The position numbers and the translations under genes are program-made. The notes under the pieces are model-generated. The model did no database searches. It worked only from the letters and a program-made list of their open reading frames with translations, and was not told the origin of the DNA. Below, one piece after another: positions 37,079-46,564 of a stretch of DNA of 64,000 bases (position 1 is its first letter; each line of letters begins with the position of its first letter). Location: the NCBI GenBank assembly GCA_021789595.1, contig JAJYJJ010000001.1, positions 124,001-188,000 on the forward strand, written 5' to 3'. This DNA comes from Nitrospirota bacterium. Lineage in GTDB: Bacteria; Nitrospirota; Thermodesulfovibrionia; UBA6902; JAJYJJ01.

Positions 37079-37607
37079 TAAGTTCAACCCCTTTCTTTAT
37101 TGCAGCCTCATTAATCCTGCATGCATCTTGTCTGTGAGCCGGTATTATCTCTCTCAGGGCATTAAAGGCAGATCCCTGCGATATAATATTCGTTTTTGCG
37201 ATGAGCGCACCGAATACAACCATATTGGCGCTCCTGGCATCACCGAGGTGATCAGCAGCCTCATTTGCGGGAATCCCTATTACATCAATATCTTTCCGGC
37301 GATGGCTTTTCTTAATGAGTGATGTGTTCATTATAAGAAGCCCGCCAGGTTTGAGCCTCTCTTCAAACCTATCAAGCGACGCCTCATTCATTACTATAAG
37401 GACATCGGGATTACGGACAACAGGAGAACCCACCATTTTATCAGATATTACAACTGTGCAGTTGGCAGTGCCCCCGCGTATTTCAGCACCGTAAGATGGA
37501 AACCATGTTACAGATCTGCCCTCAAGCATTGCAGTCTGTGCAATGACTTTACCCAGGAAAAGTATCCCCTGACCGCCAAAGCCTGCTATAATTATCTTTG
37601 TTTCCAA
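37050..37607 (-). CDS. korC: 2-oxoacid:ferredoxin oxidoreductase gamma subunit
   Basis: 185 residues, gamma domain of the 2-oxoglutarate/pyruvate-type ferredoxin oxidoreductases: IIAGFGGQGILFLGKVIAQ, TWFPSYGAEIRGGTANCTVVIS. It begins with TTG immediately after the korB stop (TGA TTG) and has a GGAGGT site. It works with KorB, which binds thiamine diphosphate. No alpha or ferredoxin subunit is encoded nearby. Confidence 0.9.
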   Translation of the reverse strand: METKIIIAGFGGQGILFLGKVIAQTAMLEGRSVTWFPSYGAEIRGGTANCTVVISDKMVGSPVVRNPDVLIVMNEASLDRFEERLKPGGLLIMNTSLIKKSHRRKDIDVIGIPANEAADHLGDARSANMVVFGALIAKTNIISQGSAFNALREIIPAHRQDACRINEAAIKKGVELIDNKEGKDL

Positions 37608-38354
37608 TCATACCTCCATGTATTTATCCTTTATCAGGCCGAGGGGAAAGACCTTCATCATCTCTTCCTCAATCCACCTGATGGATTCCCCTGGGCTCAT
37701 TTCCCAATCTGTAGGGCAGGGCGATAAGACCTCGACAAGACTGAATCCCCTTTCTTCCATCTGGTATCTGAATGCCTTTTCAATCGCCCTTTTTGTCTCC
37801 ATGAGATTCTTTACATTATTGACGGCAGTTCTACACACAAAGCTGACACCATCTATTGTGCTTAAAAGCTCAGATACCTTGAGCGGGTAGCCTGCCTGCT
37901 TTACATCCCTGCCTTTTGGTGTTGTGGTTGTCTTTTGCCCGATAAGTGTTGTTGGTGCAAGCTGTCCGCCTGTCATTCCATAGGTCGCATTATTGACAAA
38001 TATAACTGTAAGATTCTCTCCCCTGTTGGCAGCATGTATTATCTCCGCGGTTCCTATAGCCGCCAGGTCGCCGTCACCCTGATACGAAAATATTATCCTG
38101 TCTGGCATAATCCGCTTGAGGCCTGTGGCTGCTGCAGGTGGTCTCCCGTGGGCGACCTCCAGGACATCAAAGTTAAAATAATCATATGCAAATACAGCAC
38201 AGCCCACAGGGGCAATGCCCACTGTCTTTCCCCTTATCCCGAGCTTATCTATCGTCTCGGCAACCAGCCTGTGTATAAGGCTGTGGCCGCAGCCAGGGCA
38301 AAATCTGAAATCAGTTTCCTTAAGGCTTTTTGGCCTTGAAGATATCCTTCTCAT
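37608..38354 (-). CDS. korB: 2-oxoacid:ferredoxin oxidoreductase beta subunit
   Basis: 248 residues. FRFCPGCGHSLIHR holds Fe-S Cys; the thiamine diphosphate motif is GDGDLAAIGTAEIIHAANRGEN with NNATYGMTGGQ. A strong AGGAGGG lies before the ATG (MRRISSRPKSL), which is inside the end of the diguanylate cyclase gene. Substrate probably 2-oxoglutarate, but pyruvate or branched oxoacids are possible. Confidence 0.9.
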   Translation of the reverse strand: MRRISSRPKSLKETDFRFCPGCGHSLIHRLVAETIDKLGIRGKTVGIAPVGCAVFAYDYFNFDVLEVAHGRPPAAATGLKRIMPDRIIFSYQGDGDLAAIGTAEIIHAANRGENLTVIFVNNATYGMTGGQLAPTTLIGQKTTTTPKGRDVKQAGYPLKVSELLSTIDGVSFVCRTAVNNVKNLMETKRAIEKAFRYQMEERGFSLVEVLSPCPTDWEMSPGESIRWIEEEMMKVFPLGLIKDKYMEV

Positions 38355-39753
38355 CGTCCCTCCTGTAGCAGAATATATTCTTTTTACCCCTTGCCTTGGC
38401 AGCATACAGGGCCATGTCTGAGGCATACAAGATACTTTTTGAATCACTTCCATCAGATGGATATGTTGCCACACCGCCGCTTACATATACCTTAACACCT
38501 CCGAGATCCTTTAAAAAGGTCTCATCTGCGATAATCCTCCGTATCCTTTCAGCAAGGATAGATGCCTCCTCTTTTTCTGTATTTGGCAGTATGGATATAA
38601 ACTCCTCCCCTCCATACCGTGCCAGGATATCTGTTTTCCTTGACTCCCTCTTTAATATAGCGGCTATTGCCTTTAAGATATTATCCCCTGCCTGATGTCC
38701 AAAGCTGTCATTATAGTGTTTAAAATCATCTATATCAAGGATAACAAGTGAGAATGGAGTGCCGTATCTATTTGTCCTTGCAATCTCTGTATCCAATGCC
38801 TCATAAAAATATCTTATGTTATATAACCCTGTAAGGCCATCGGTAACCGAGAGGTGCTTTGTCTCCTCATACAGCCTTACCTTCTCGAATATCAATGCAA
38901 CCTGGTTTGAAATGGTAGAAAGAAGTGATATGTCCTCAAAGTCAATGGTGTGCTTAGACCTGCTTGACAGGCAGAGGATACCTGATACCTTATCAGTACT
39001 CCTGAGGCACATGCCTATTATAGTCATTATCCCTTCATTCCAAAAGACATCAAGTCCTTGTTCTGATCTGACATCCTCAACTATATAAAACGGCTCATCA
39101 GTGCATGATATGCCTTCCCATATTGTGGTCAGTTCCCCTTCTTCAGCCTGTTTAAGGAATTTCATGGAAAAACCCTTATGTGCCTTTATAACATATGTGT
39201 CTTCTTCAAGGATTACAATGCACCCACAATCGAAATTAGTAACGAGGATGGTCTTTTCAAGGAGGTCTGAAAGAACAGCATCAATGTTCCTTGATGATAT
39301 AAAAGATGTTGAAAGGGTATTTATCACTGTGAGTTCCCTGTTTCTCCTGATGAGTTCATTTTCAATCTCGACCCGTTTAGTAATATTGCGGTAGTGGACA
39401 ATTATCCCCTTGAAACTACCCCATGGGCCAGGTATCGGGCATATATTCACACCGAAGATGCTGCCGCCGAGATTTATGGATGCAGTCTTTGGAAGCTTCA
39501 ACATCAATGCATCCTCTATATCTTTCCTGATATGTGTAAGAGGCTCTATCTCTGTGAATGGCTTGCCTATAGATTTATCTCTGTCAACATCTGTAAAATC
39601 ACAGAATGCCTTATTAAGGTATCTTATCCTGCCATGCTCATTGAGGATAACCACCATATAATTAAGGGCATCAAATATAATATAGGGATTGACCTCAGTC
39701 TCTGCGTGAAAAGATGCCTTTATCCTGTCTGATAAAGACCTTATCAGACCCAT
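38320..39753 (-). CDS. PAS-GAF-GGDEF diguanylate cyclase
   Basis: 477 residues, cytosolic. PAS domain (about 20-125), GAF-like domain (about 145-300), then GGDEF. The active site reads GGEEF near residue 382, and RKTD five residues before it is an allosteric I-site (RxxD), so it should make c-di-GMP with product inhibition. SVTDGLTGLYNIRYF is the start of the cyclase domain. It overlaps korB by 35 nt. Confidence 0.92.
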   Translation of the reverse strand: MGLIRSLSDRIKASFHAETEVNPYIIFDALNYMVVILNEHGRIRYLNKAFCDFTDVDRDKSIGKPFTEIEPLTHIRKDIEDALMLKLPKTASINLGGSIFGVNICPIPGPWGSFKGIIVHYRNITKRVEIENELIRRNRELTVINTLSTSFISSRNIDAVLSDLLEKTILVTNFDCGCIVILEEDTYVIKAHKGFSMKFLKQAEEGELTTIWEGISCTDEPFYIVEDVRSEQGLDVFWNEGIMTIIGMCLRSTDKVSGILCLSSRSKHTIDFEDISLLSTISNQVALIFEKVRLYEETKHLSVTDGLTGLYNIRYFYEALDTEIARTNRYGTPFSLVILDIDDFKHYNDSFGHQAGDNILKAIAAILKRESRKTDILARYGGEEFISILPNTEKEEASILAERIRRIIADETFLKDLGGVKVYVSGGVATYPSDGSDSKSILYASDMALYAAKARGKKNIFCYRRDDEKDIFKAKKP

Positions 39754-39982
39754 ACATAAATCCTTTCAGAGGAGATATTTTGATGCATAGTCTCCTTTTT
39801 CAGCCATTAGTACATCTTATTTAAAAATTATACTGTAAAAATAAAAAATTTTCATGAAAACGGCAGACCTCCGAATATCACAAGGCATCAGACGCTGATC
39901 GGAAAGAGGTTAAAAATAAAGCCTTTAAAAATGATGGTAGATGGTAGGGGCATATTGCAATACGCCACTACATGGAGTGATG
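39754..39982. other. Intergenic region between acs and the diguanylate cyclase gene
   Basis: 229 bp. A TATAAT-type -10 on the minus strand lies in the A/T-rich stretch around 39825-39850 and may serve the diguanylate cyclase gene. No terminator or RNA structure was recognised after acs. Confidence 0.3.
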
Positions 39983-41953
39983 TTACAGCCTTCCTTTTAC
40001 CAGGCTATCAACCACAGAGGGGTCTGCCAGGGTTGAGGTGTCTCCAAGGTCTTCGATCCGTCCACCTGCAATCTTTCTCAGTATCCTTCTCATTATCTTT
40101 CCGCTTCTGGTTTTTGGTAGTCCTGATGTAAACTGGAGTTTATCAGGCGTGGCTATCGGGCCTATTACCGCCCTTACATGTCCGATTAATATCTTCTTGA
40201 GCTCCTCTGAAGGCTGTTTGCCATCCTTCAGGGTCACATATGCGTATATTCCTTCTCCTTTAATCTCATGTGGATATCCTACTACTGCAGCCTCTGCAAC
40301 CATCCCATGGCTGACAAGGGCTGATTCAACCTCTGCAGTGCCGAGTCTGTGGCCGGAGACATTGAGGACATCATCTATACGGCCCATGAGCCAGTAATCA
40401 CCGTCTTCATCAACCCTTGCTCCGTCCCCTGTGAAGTATCTTCCAGGAAATCGTGAAAAATAGACCTCTTTCAGCCTCTTATTTTCAGGGTCTCCATATG
40501 TTCCCCTTATCATTCCTGGCCAGGGTTTTTCAATCACGAGGTATCCTCCTTCATCAACCCCTGCTGGAGAGCCATCCTCTTTTAAAATAGCTGGCACAAC
40601 GCCTGGGAAAGGTCTGTTAGCCGAACCGGGCTTTAATGTCATTGCACCTGGCAGCGGTGTTATCAATATCCCGCCTGTCTCTGTCTGCCACCATGTGTCA
40701 ACTATGGGTAATTTCCCCTTGCCAACATGTGTATGATACCACATCCATGCCTCTGGATTTATCGGTTCTCCTACTGTGCCGAGGAGCCTCAGGGATGGTA
40801 GGTCGTGCTTATCTACCCATGCTTCTCCTTCCCTCATTAATGCCCTTATGGCTGTTGGTGCCGTGTAGAAGATATTAACCTGATGTTTCTCTACAATGTC
40901 CCAGAACCTGCCTGGATTTGGATAGGTGGGAATGCCCTCAAACATAAGGCTTGTTGCACCTGCTGAGAGGGGGCCATATACAATGTAGCTGTGTCCTGTA
41001 ACCCAGCCTATATCTGCTGTGCAAAAGTGGATGTCTTCATCGTGGTAGTCGAATATCCACTTGAATGTGAGGTTTGTAAATAGCAGATAACCGCCTGTTG
41101 TATGAAGGACGCCTTTTGGTTTTCCAGTAGAGCCAGATGTGTAAAGGATAAACAGCGGGTCTTCAGCATCCATCCATTCAGGTTCGTAATAGTTTGCAAT
41201 ATCAGGGGCATTGATCTCCTCATGCCACCATAGATCCCTGCTTGGTTCCATATCCACGCCGTCGGCTCTTTTTACTACAATCACTTTCTCAATTGTCGGA
41301 CATTCCTGGAGTGCTACATCTGCATTTGCCTTTAGTGGAACGAATCTCCCTCCCCTGAGGCCCCTATCCGCTGTAATTAAAAGCTTGGCCTTACAGTCCT
41401 GGATCCTCTCTCTAAGCGCCTGTGCGCTGAATCCACCAAAGACAACACTGTGAATTGCACCTATCCTCGCACAGGCGAGCAAAGCGATGGCAAGCTCAGG
41501 TATCATTGGGAGATAAATGGTCACCCTGTCTCCCTTTGCGACCCGATGTTTTTTTAGCACATTGGCAAATCTGTTGACCTCGTAATAGAGTTGCTGGTAT
41601 GTATAGGTTTTGTAACTGCCGTCGTCTGCCTCCCATATTATTGCAGCTTTATTCCTTGTGGGAGTATTTATATATCTGTCGAGGCAGTTGTATGAGGCAT
41701 TGAGCTTCCCGCCCATAAACCATTTTATTTCAGGCTTTTCAAAGTTCCATTCTAAAACCTTATCCCACTTCTTAAACCACGACAGATGTGTTTCAGCCAT
41801 CTCAGCCCAAAACCCTTCAGGGTCATTAACAGACCTTTTATATATCTTTTCATACTCCTTTATACTCTTGATATGGGCTTTTTTGCTGAACTCAGTTGAT
41901 GGCGGGAATGTCCTTTTTTCCTCCATCAAAACATCAATGCTTTCTTTTGACAT
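39983..41953 (-). CDS. acs: Acetyl-CoA synthetase (AMP-forming)
   Basis: 656 residues. ATP motif [23 protein letters not shown], and the C-terminal acetylation-site Lys in [14 protein letters not shown], so activity may be controlled by lysine acylation. Converts acetate to acetyl-CoA. The start [14 protein letters not shown] has GGAGGAGG upstream; an alternative 13 codons earlier lacks one. Confidence 0.96.
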   Translation of the reverse strand: MSKESIDVLMEEKRTFPPSTEFSKKAHIKSIKEYEKIYKRSVNDPEGFWAEMAETHLSWFKKWDKVLEWNFEKPEIKWFMGGKLNASYNCLDRYINTPTRNKAAIIWEADDGSYKTYTYQQLYYEVNRFANVLKKHRVAKGDRVTIYLPMIPELAIALLACARIGAIHSVVFGGFSAQALRERIQDCKAKLLITADRGLRGGRFVPLKANADVALQECPTIEKVIVVKRADGVDMEPSRDLWWHEEINAPDIANYYEPEWMDAEDPLFILYTSGSTGKPKGVLHTTGGYLLFTNLTFKWIFDYHDEDIHFCTADIGWVTGHSYIVYGPLSAGATSLMFEGIPTYPNPGRFWDIVEKHQVNIFYTAPTAIRALMREGEAWVDKHDLPSLRLLGTVGEPINPEAWMWYHTHVGKGKLPIVDTWWQTETGGILITPLPGAMTLKPGSANRPFPGVVPAILKEDGSPAGVDEGGYLVIEKPWPGMIRGTYGDPENKRLKEVYFSRFPGRYFTGDGARVDEDGDYWLMGRIDDVLNVSGHRLGTAEVESALVSHGMVAEAAVVGYPHEIKGEGIYAYVTLKDGKQPSEELKKILIGHVRAVIGPIATPDKLQFTSGLPKTRSGKIMRRILRKIAGGRIEDLGDTSTLADPSVVDSLVKGRL

Positions 41954-42205
41954 TCCTTGATTCCTCCTCCTATTTATAATGTCAACAGTCAATGACCAAT
42001 GACATTATTATATACTACTCAGCACCAATTCCAACATATGTTCTGAGTTTCTCATCTTAAGCAAATAAAATACCAGTCTGGTAAAAACAAAGATTGGCTT
42101 AAATAAGGACACTGCAGATTAATTCAGGGTATTCAAACTACAGACTTTGTAACAAAAAGTAATAGGTTTTACCCCTGTGTTACATGAAGTTACATCTAAA
42201 CGGCC
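41954..42205. other. Intergenic region upstream of acs
   Basis: About 250 bp, A/T-rich, between the formate dehydrogenase operon end and acs. It must hold the acs promoter. I see no tRNA, riboswitch or repeat in it. Confidence 0.35.
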
Positions 42206-43042
42206 TCAAAGGATAGCGTGTTTCTTTATCTCTTCATATGAAAAAACCGGGCCGTCAGTGCAGATATACTTAGGGCCTGCATAACAATGGCCGCATTTGC
42301 CAACCCCACATTTCATGTGTGCCTCGAGGGTGGTAATTATCCTGTTATCAGGCATCCCGAGGAAGAAAAGATCCCTCATTGCAGCCTTTATCATAATCTC
42401 AGGGCCGCATATATATGCTGCGGCCTTCTTAAAATCTGTGCGCACCTCATGCCAGAGGCCTGTCACAAGACCGATATGGCCATTCCATTTTTCGTTGCCC
42501 TTGTCCACGGTAAGAACAACATTTATCCCGCCTTCTCTCCACTTTTCTATCTCATCCCTGAAGACCATATCCTCCGGGCTCCTTGAACCATAAAGCAAGG
42601 TTACCTGTCCAGCCTTATCAGGATTTCTTATCAACCAGTGGATAAGGGGTCTAAGCGGGGCTATGCCGATGCCGCCGGCAACTACTACAATATCTCTACC
42701 CTTTGATGCCTCAAGCGGGAAGCCGTTGCCATATGGGCCTCTCAGCCCAATGGATTGGCCTGTCTGTAAGGAATGGATTGCAGTGGTTACCATGCCTGCC
42801 TTTCTGATGCACAGATCTAACACCCCCCCTTCATCAGGAAGCGATGCCACGGATATAGGAACCTCGCCAGCACCCCATACTGAGACCATAAAGAATTGTC
42901 CAGGGCTGTAAGTAAGCTGAGACTCAACCCTTACCCTGAAGAGCCCTACATCAGGAGCAAGCGGGATAATCTCCTCAATCCTTCCATTAAAAGGCAGGTA
43001 TATATTGTTCTTCGCTTGCCGGGCGATTAGATTGCTGTTCAT
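42206..43042 (-). CDS. FAD/NAD(P)-binding electron-transfer subunit (hydrogenase gamma/PyrK type)
   Basis: 278 residues. Ferredoxin-reductase-type FAD domain (FRVRVESQLTYSPGQFFMV), NAD(P)-binding domain (VVVAGGIGIAPLRPLI, TLLYGSRSPEDMVF) and a C-terminal [2Fe-2S] site in CGVGKCGHCYAGPKYIC, as in sulfhydrogenase gamma and anaerobic sulfite reductase B. In this operon it would connect formate oxidation to NAD(P). ATGA overlap with the preceding gene. Confidence 0.88.
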   Translation of the reverse strand: MNSNLIARQAKNNIYLPFNGRIEEIIPLAPDVGLFRVRVESQLTYSPGQFFMVSVWGAGEVPISVASLPDEGGVLDLCIRKAGMVTTAIHSLQTGQSIGLRGPYGNGFPLEASKGRDIVVVAGGIGIAPLRPLIHWLIRNPDKAGQVTLLYGSRSPEDMVFRDEIEKWREGGINVVLTVDKGNEKWNGHIGLVTGLWHEVRTDFKKAAAYICGPEIMIKAAMRDLFFLGMPDNRIITTLEAHMKCGVGKCGHCYAGPKYICTDGPVFSYEEIKKHAIL

Positions 43043-44109
43043 TCCCCGTCACCATTAAGGGCAAGGCCTTTTATCTTTGTCGCAATGGTAGCCATATCAA
43101 TCTTTCCAGGGCATGTGATTGTGCATCTGCCGCATCCCACACATCCAAAATCACCCAGCGTCTCAGGATAATGAATCAGCTTGTGATAATACCACCTCTT
43201 TGTCCTTAGAACCATCTTCTCATTGGGTATTACGCCTCCAGCCATTCGGGTAAATCCTTTAAAGAGGCATGTGTCCCATAATCTCACCCTCTCGATACCA
43301 TCAGGGTATACCCTGTCGGTTACTGTGAAACAGGTACAGAGGGGGCATTCATAGACGCAGCCTCCGCATTCAAAACATCTTCCGGCAACCCATTGCCAGA
43401 AATCATCCTTCACCCTCCCTGAAAGAATCATCTGTCTTACACCTTCAAGTCCTATCCTCTTTTGAAACCCTGCCTTTGAACTCAGAAAAACCTCGTACTG
43501 GTCTTCATAATCCAGTTTCGTGGGCCTTCTAAAGAGGAAAGCCATGGACCTGACTGTTCTTGCCCCTTCAGCAGAGCCTGTCTGAAGAAAATACCTGTCG
43601 CCAAGATCGGTCAATTGAATATCAAAGCCCTTTTCAAGATACGGCCCTGTTGCAAGCCCGATGCAGAAGCATGTGGGCTCTGGATTGTTGCACACTACAG
43701 AGATAAAAAGGGTGTTTTTCCTCCTCTGTTCATAATAAGGGTCTCTGTATTTTCCGAGATAAAATTTATCCAGGAGACCGAGGGTAGAGATATCACACGA
43801 CCTTACCCCGAAGATAACCCTTCTGTTTTTGTCGGTTAAGTCTTCCACTGCCCTAACCCCCTTTCTAAGGGGAGGTGAGGAGGGATTAGAATTTAGCCTC
43901 AACATTGGTTCATATTGTGGGAAAAGAAACTCTTTTGGCGATGGAAGGGATGCAGGACAATCAAGGACAATCTCGTGGATATTTTCAACAGTCCTGAAGA
44001 CTATATCCCTGCCTTCATCCCTTAACGGGCCGATTAGCTGCCTGTCTTTTCTCAGTTGTCTCAGCCAGTAGGACAGGTGGTTTTTATCCAGTATCCATTC
44101 GCCCTTCAT
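43039..44109 (-). CDS. 4Fe-4S dicluster subunit (hydrogenase beta/AsrA type)
   Basis: 356 residues with cluster motifs CFECGGCVYECPLCTC and CVGCGRCTITCPGKID in the C-terminal third. Homologous to the beta subunit of NiFe sulfhydrogenases and to anaerobic sulfite reductase A. It relays electrons between the formate dehydrogenase and the flavoprotein. About residue 80 carries NSNPSSPPLRKGV, encoded by a palindromic repeat and unlike the surrounding conserved sequence. ATGA overlaps with both partners. Confidence 0.88.
   Translation of the reverse strand: MKGEWILDKNHLSYWLRQLRKDRQLIGPLRDEGRDIVFRTVENIHEIVLDCPASLPSPKEFLFPQYEPMLRLNSNPSSPPLRKGVRAVEDLTDKNRRVIFGVRSCDISTLGLLDKFYLGKYRDPYYEQRRKNTLFISVVCNNPEPTCFCIGLATGPYLEKGFDIQLTDLGDRYFLQTGSAEGARTVRSMAFLFRRPTKLDYEDQYEVFLSSKAGFQKRIGLEGVRQMILSGRVKDDFWQWVAGRCFECGGCVYECPLCTCFTVTDRVYPDGIERVRLWDTCLFKGFTRMAGGVIPNEKMVLRTKRWYYHKLIHYPETLGDFGCVGCGRCTITCPGKIDMATIATKIKGLALNGDGE
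43851..43887 (-). repeat. Palindromic repeat copy inserted in frame within the dicluster subunit gene
   Basis: On the coding strand AATCCCTCCTCACCTCCCCT followed by TAGAAAGGGGG; the stem AAGGGG/CCCCTT lies at 43858-43872. It closely matches the element at 55081-55147. Its translation, NPSSPPLRKG, breaks an otherwise conserved region without disturbing the frame. Confidence 0.65.
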
Positions 44110-46196
44110 GTAATCCTCAATGTCTCTAAATCTATTAATGGCGGCCTCTCGGTTTTCTGTGGTCTGGAAAGGGGCTCGACCTTTACTGCGCAGACCTTAT
44201 ATTCAGGTATCTTTGCATCGGGGTCTGTGGCGGGGTTTGTGATGACATTTGCTGCGGCATTTTTGAAATGGAATGGGATAAACACAATACCTTCAGGGGT
44301 TCTCTGTGTGACATATGCCCTGAGGTCAATGAAACCCCTCCTCGAACCCACCCTTACCATAGACCTGTCTTTTATGCCCAGTTTTTCTGCATCAGCAGGG
44401 TTTATCTCCACAAAACATTCTGGTTCTTCCCTTTCAAGCACTGATGTCCTTCCGCACATGGTTCCTGTATGATAACGGAAATACATGCGGCCTGTTGTAA
44501 GAAGGAATGGATACGCCTCATCAGGCGGCTCATCAGGCGGCACAAAATCCACTGTAATAAATGTGCCAAGCCCTCTGGCAAACTTTTTCCTGTGAAGATA
44601 GGGCGTGCCCGGGTGGTCTATATCAGGGCATGGCCACTGTAGCCCAAAGCCCTCATTAAGACGGTGCTGGAGTATTCCTGCATAGGATGGTGTGAGGAGT
44701 GCTATCTCCTCCATTATCTCATATGTGCCCCTGTAACTCATTTTATATCCCATCGCTGAGGAAAGCTCTGAGATGATCTCCCAGTCAGGCCTTGATTCAC
44801 CTATAGGCTGGATGGCCTTTCTGAGCAGTTGAACCCTGCGTTCTGTATTTGTAAATGTACCGTCCTTTTCTGCATAGGATGCGGCAGGGAGAAGCACATC
44901 TGCATACTCTGAGGTCTCGTTAATGAAGATGTCCTGGACAACCAAGAATTCAAGTCTCTCCATGGCCTCTCTCTCATGATTGAGGTCAGGGTCTGAGATC
45001 AAAGGATTTTCTCCTGTAATATACATTGCCCTGAGACTGCCTTCATATGCCATATCCATCATCTCCATCAATGTCAATCCTGATTTTTCAGGAAGCCTCC
45101 TTCGCCATGCCCTCTCAAATTTTCTTCTTGCCTTCGGATCTGTTACGGCCTGATAGCCTGTATAGACATTTGGCAATGCGCCCATGTCGCAGGCGCCTTG
45201 TACATTGTTTTGACCCCTGAGGGGGTTGATGCCTGACATCGGCAGGCCTATATGGCCTGTGAGCATAATGAGGTTGGCGCATGCCTTTACATTATCAACG
45301 CCTGTTATATGCTGGGTAATGCCCATGGCATAAAAGAGCATTGAGCGCTTCTCCATAGCATAAATCCTCGCTGCCCGCCTTATGTCATTGGCCTTTACGC
45401 CTGTAATGCCCTCGACAATCTCCGGCGAATACCGTCTTAAGGCCTCCTCAAAAGAATCGCAATTCTCTGTCCTTCTTCTGACAAACCCTATATCAACAAG
45501 CCCCTCGTTTAGTATCACATTCATTATTCCCATAAGGAGGGCAACATCTGTGCCGCTTCGATGCCTCAGGTGGATGCGGGAAAGCTCGGCTATCTTTGTC
45601 CTTCTGGGGTCTGCAACTATCAATGTGGCACCCCTGTCAACAGCCTCAAGCATGTGCATGGCTATCATGGGGTGCTGCTCTGTCGTGTTTGAGCCTATGA
45701 CAAAGATGACCCTTGCATCAGCAATCTCGCTTATGGAATTTGTCATTGCACCCGAACCAAAGGCTGATGCAAGGCCGCCAACGGTCGAGGAATGACAGAG
45801 CCTTGCACAGTGGTCTATGTTGTTCGTTCCGAGGACTGCCCTTGCAAATTTCATCATCAGGTAATTTTCCTCATTTGTACACTTTGCAGAACTCAGAATG
45901 CCTATGGAGTCAGGGCCGTATTTCCCCTTAATATCCTCAAGGCGTGCTGCTACAAGATTTATGGCCTCAGCCCATGTAGCCTTCTTCAGCCTTCCATCCT
46001 GTCTTATCATGGGGTATTTCAGCCTGTCAGGATGGCTGACAAATTCGTGTGCATTCCAGCCTTTTACGCAGAGGCTCCCCCTGTTGACAGGATGGGATCT
46101 GCTTGGTGAGACACCTGTAATCTTCCCATCTTCTACATGGATATAGAGGCCGCAGCCGCAGCCGCAATACGGACAAACAGTGAGAACCTTCTTCAT
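44106..46196 (-). CDS. fdhA: Formate dehydrogenase alpha subunit (molybdopterin, Cys type)
   Basis: 696-residue molybdopterin oxidoreductase. N-terminal [4Fe-4S] ligands C8, C11, C15 and C43; C134 in ARLCHSSTVGG is at the position of the active-site Sec/Cys of formate dehydrogenases, here Cys. HSST, GITQHITGVDNV and the C-terminal dinucleotide-binding region (LLTTGRMYFRYHTGTMCGRT) fit FdhF/FdhA. No Tat signal, so cytosolic. With the two following genes it forms a soluble formate:NAD(P) or ferredoxin oxidoreductase. Nitrate reductase is less likely. Confidence 0.85.
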   Translation of the reverse strand: MKKVLTVCPYCGCGCGLYIHVEDGKITGVSPSRSHPVNRGSLCVKGWNAHEFVSHPDRLKYPMIRQDGRLKKATWAEAINLVAARLEDIKGKYGPDSIGILSSAKCTNEENYLMMKFARAVLGTNNIDHCARLCHSSTVGGLASAFGSGAMTNSISEIADARVIFVIGSNTTEQHPMIAMHMLEAVDRGATLIVADPRRTKIAELSRIHLRHRSGTDVALLMGIMNVILNEGLVDIGFVRRRTENCDSFEEALRRYSPEIVEGITGVKANDIRRAARIYAMEKRSMLFYAMGITQHITGVDNVKACANLIMLTGHIGLPMSGINPLRGQNNVQGACDMGALPNVYTGYQAVTDPKARRKFERAWRRRLPEKSGLTLMEMMDMAYEGSLRAMYITGENPLISDPDLNHEREAMERLEFLVVQDIFINETSEYADVLLPAASYAEKDGTFTNTERRVQLLRKAIQPIGESRPDWEIISELSSAMGYKMSYRGTYEIMEEIALLTPSYAGILQHRLNEGFGLQWPCPDIDHPGTPYLHRKKFARGLGTFITVDFVPPDEPPDEAYPFLLTTGRMYFRYHTGTMCGRTSVLEREEPECFVEINPADAEKLGIKDRSMVRVGSRRGFIDLRAYVTQRTPEGIVFIPFHFKNAAANVITNPATDPDAKIPEYKVCAVKVEPLSRPQKTERPPLIDLETLRIT

Positions 46197-46204
46197 ATTT
46201 TTAT

Positions 46205-46564
46205 CTAAGCTCCTAATTTAGGATTTCGTATTTCGAATTGAGGATTTTCATCCTTAAGCCAGAAGATGTCAAGGCTCACTTTATCCCGCTGCAAAAGTTC
46301 ATCGTAAGTAAAGGCCTTAAATCTTTCTGTCTCTTTCCTGTCAAAACGATTATCAGGATTATAGCACTTTATAAAATCCTGAAGGTCTTCATATCTCAAA
46401 GGATTTGTTTTAAGTGTAAAGTGCATGTTTGTCCTCAGGTCATATATGATATTTGTCTTAAGAGACTTTGGGGTTTTAATGAGAACTTCAATGTTGAATT
46501 CTTTAAAATGCTTTTTGAGTAGAGTCGTTACTTCTGAAAGAAAGTCCTTTACATTTTCATTCAT
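46205..46564 (-). CDS. Short protein with stand-alone HsdM C-terminal-like segment
   Basis: 119 residues. From about residue 40 (YDLRTNMHFTLKTNPLRYED, DFIKCYNPDNR, FTYDELLQRDKVSLDIFWL) it closely resembles the extreme C-terminus of type I restriction methylase HsdM. Residues 1-38 do not look like HsdM. It contains no methylase motif. It overlaps an antitoxin-like gene as ATGA. It could be a toxin-antitoxin component, or a chimera made when an hsdM tail was fused to another gene's start. The last residues (FEIRNPKLGA) read through a palindrome around CCTAATTTAGG. Confidence 0.5.
   Translation of the reverse strand: MNENVKDFLSEVTTLLKKHFKEFNIEVLIKTPKSLKTNIIYDLRTNMHFTLKTNPLRYEDLQDFIKCYNPDNRFDRKETERFKAFTYDELLQRDKVSLDIFWLKDENPQFEIRNPKLGA

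Noticed and set aside
44106-46196. FdhA as a selenoprotein
   Set aside because: Its active-site codon encodes Cys (C134) and the frame has no internal UGA.
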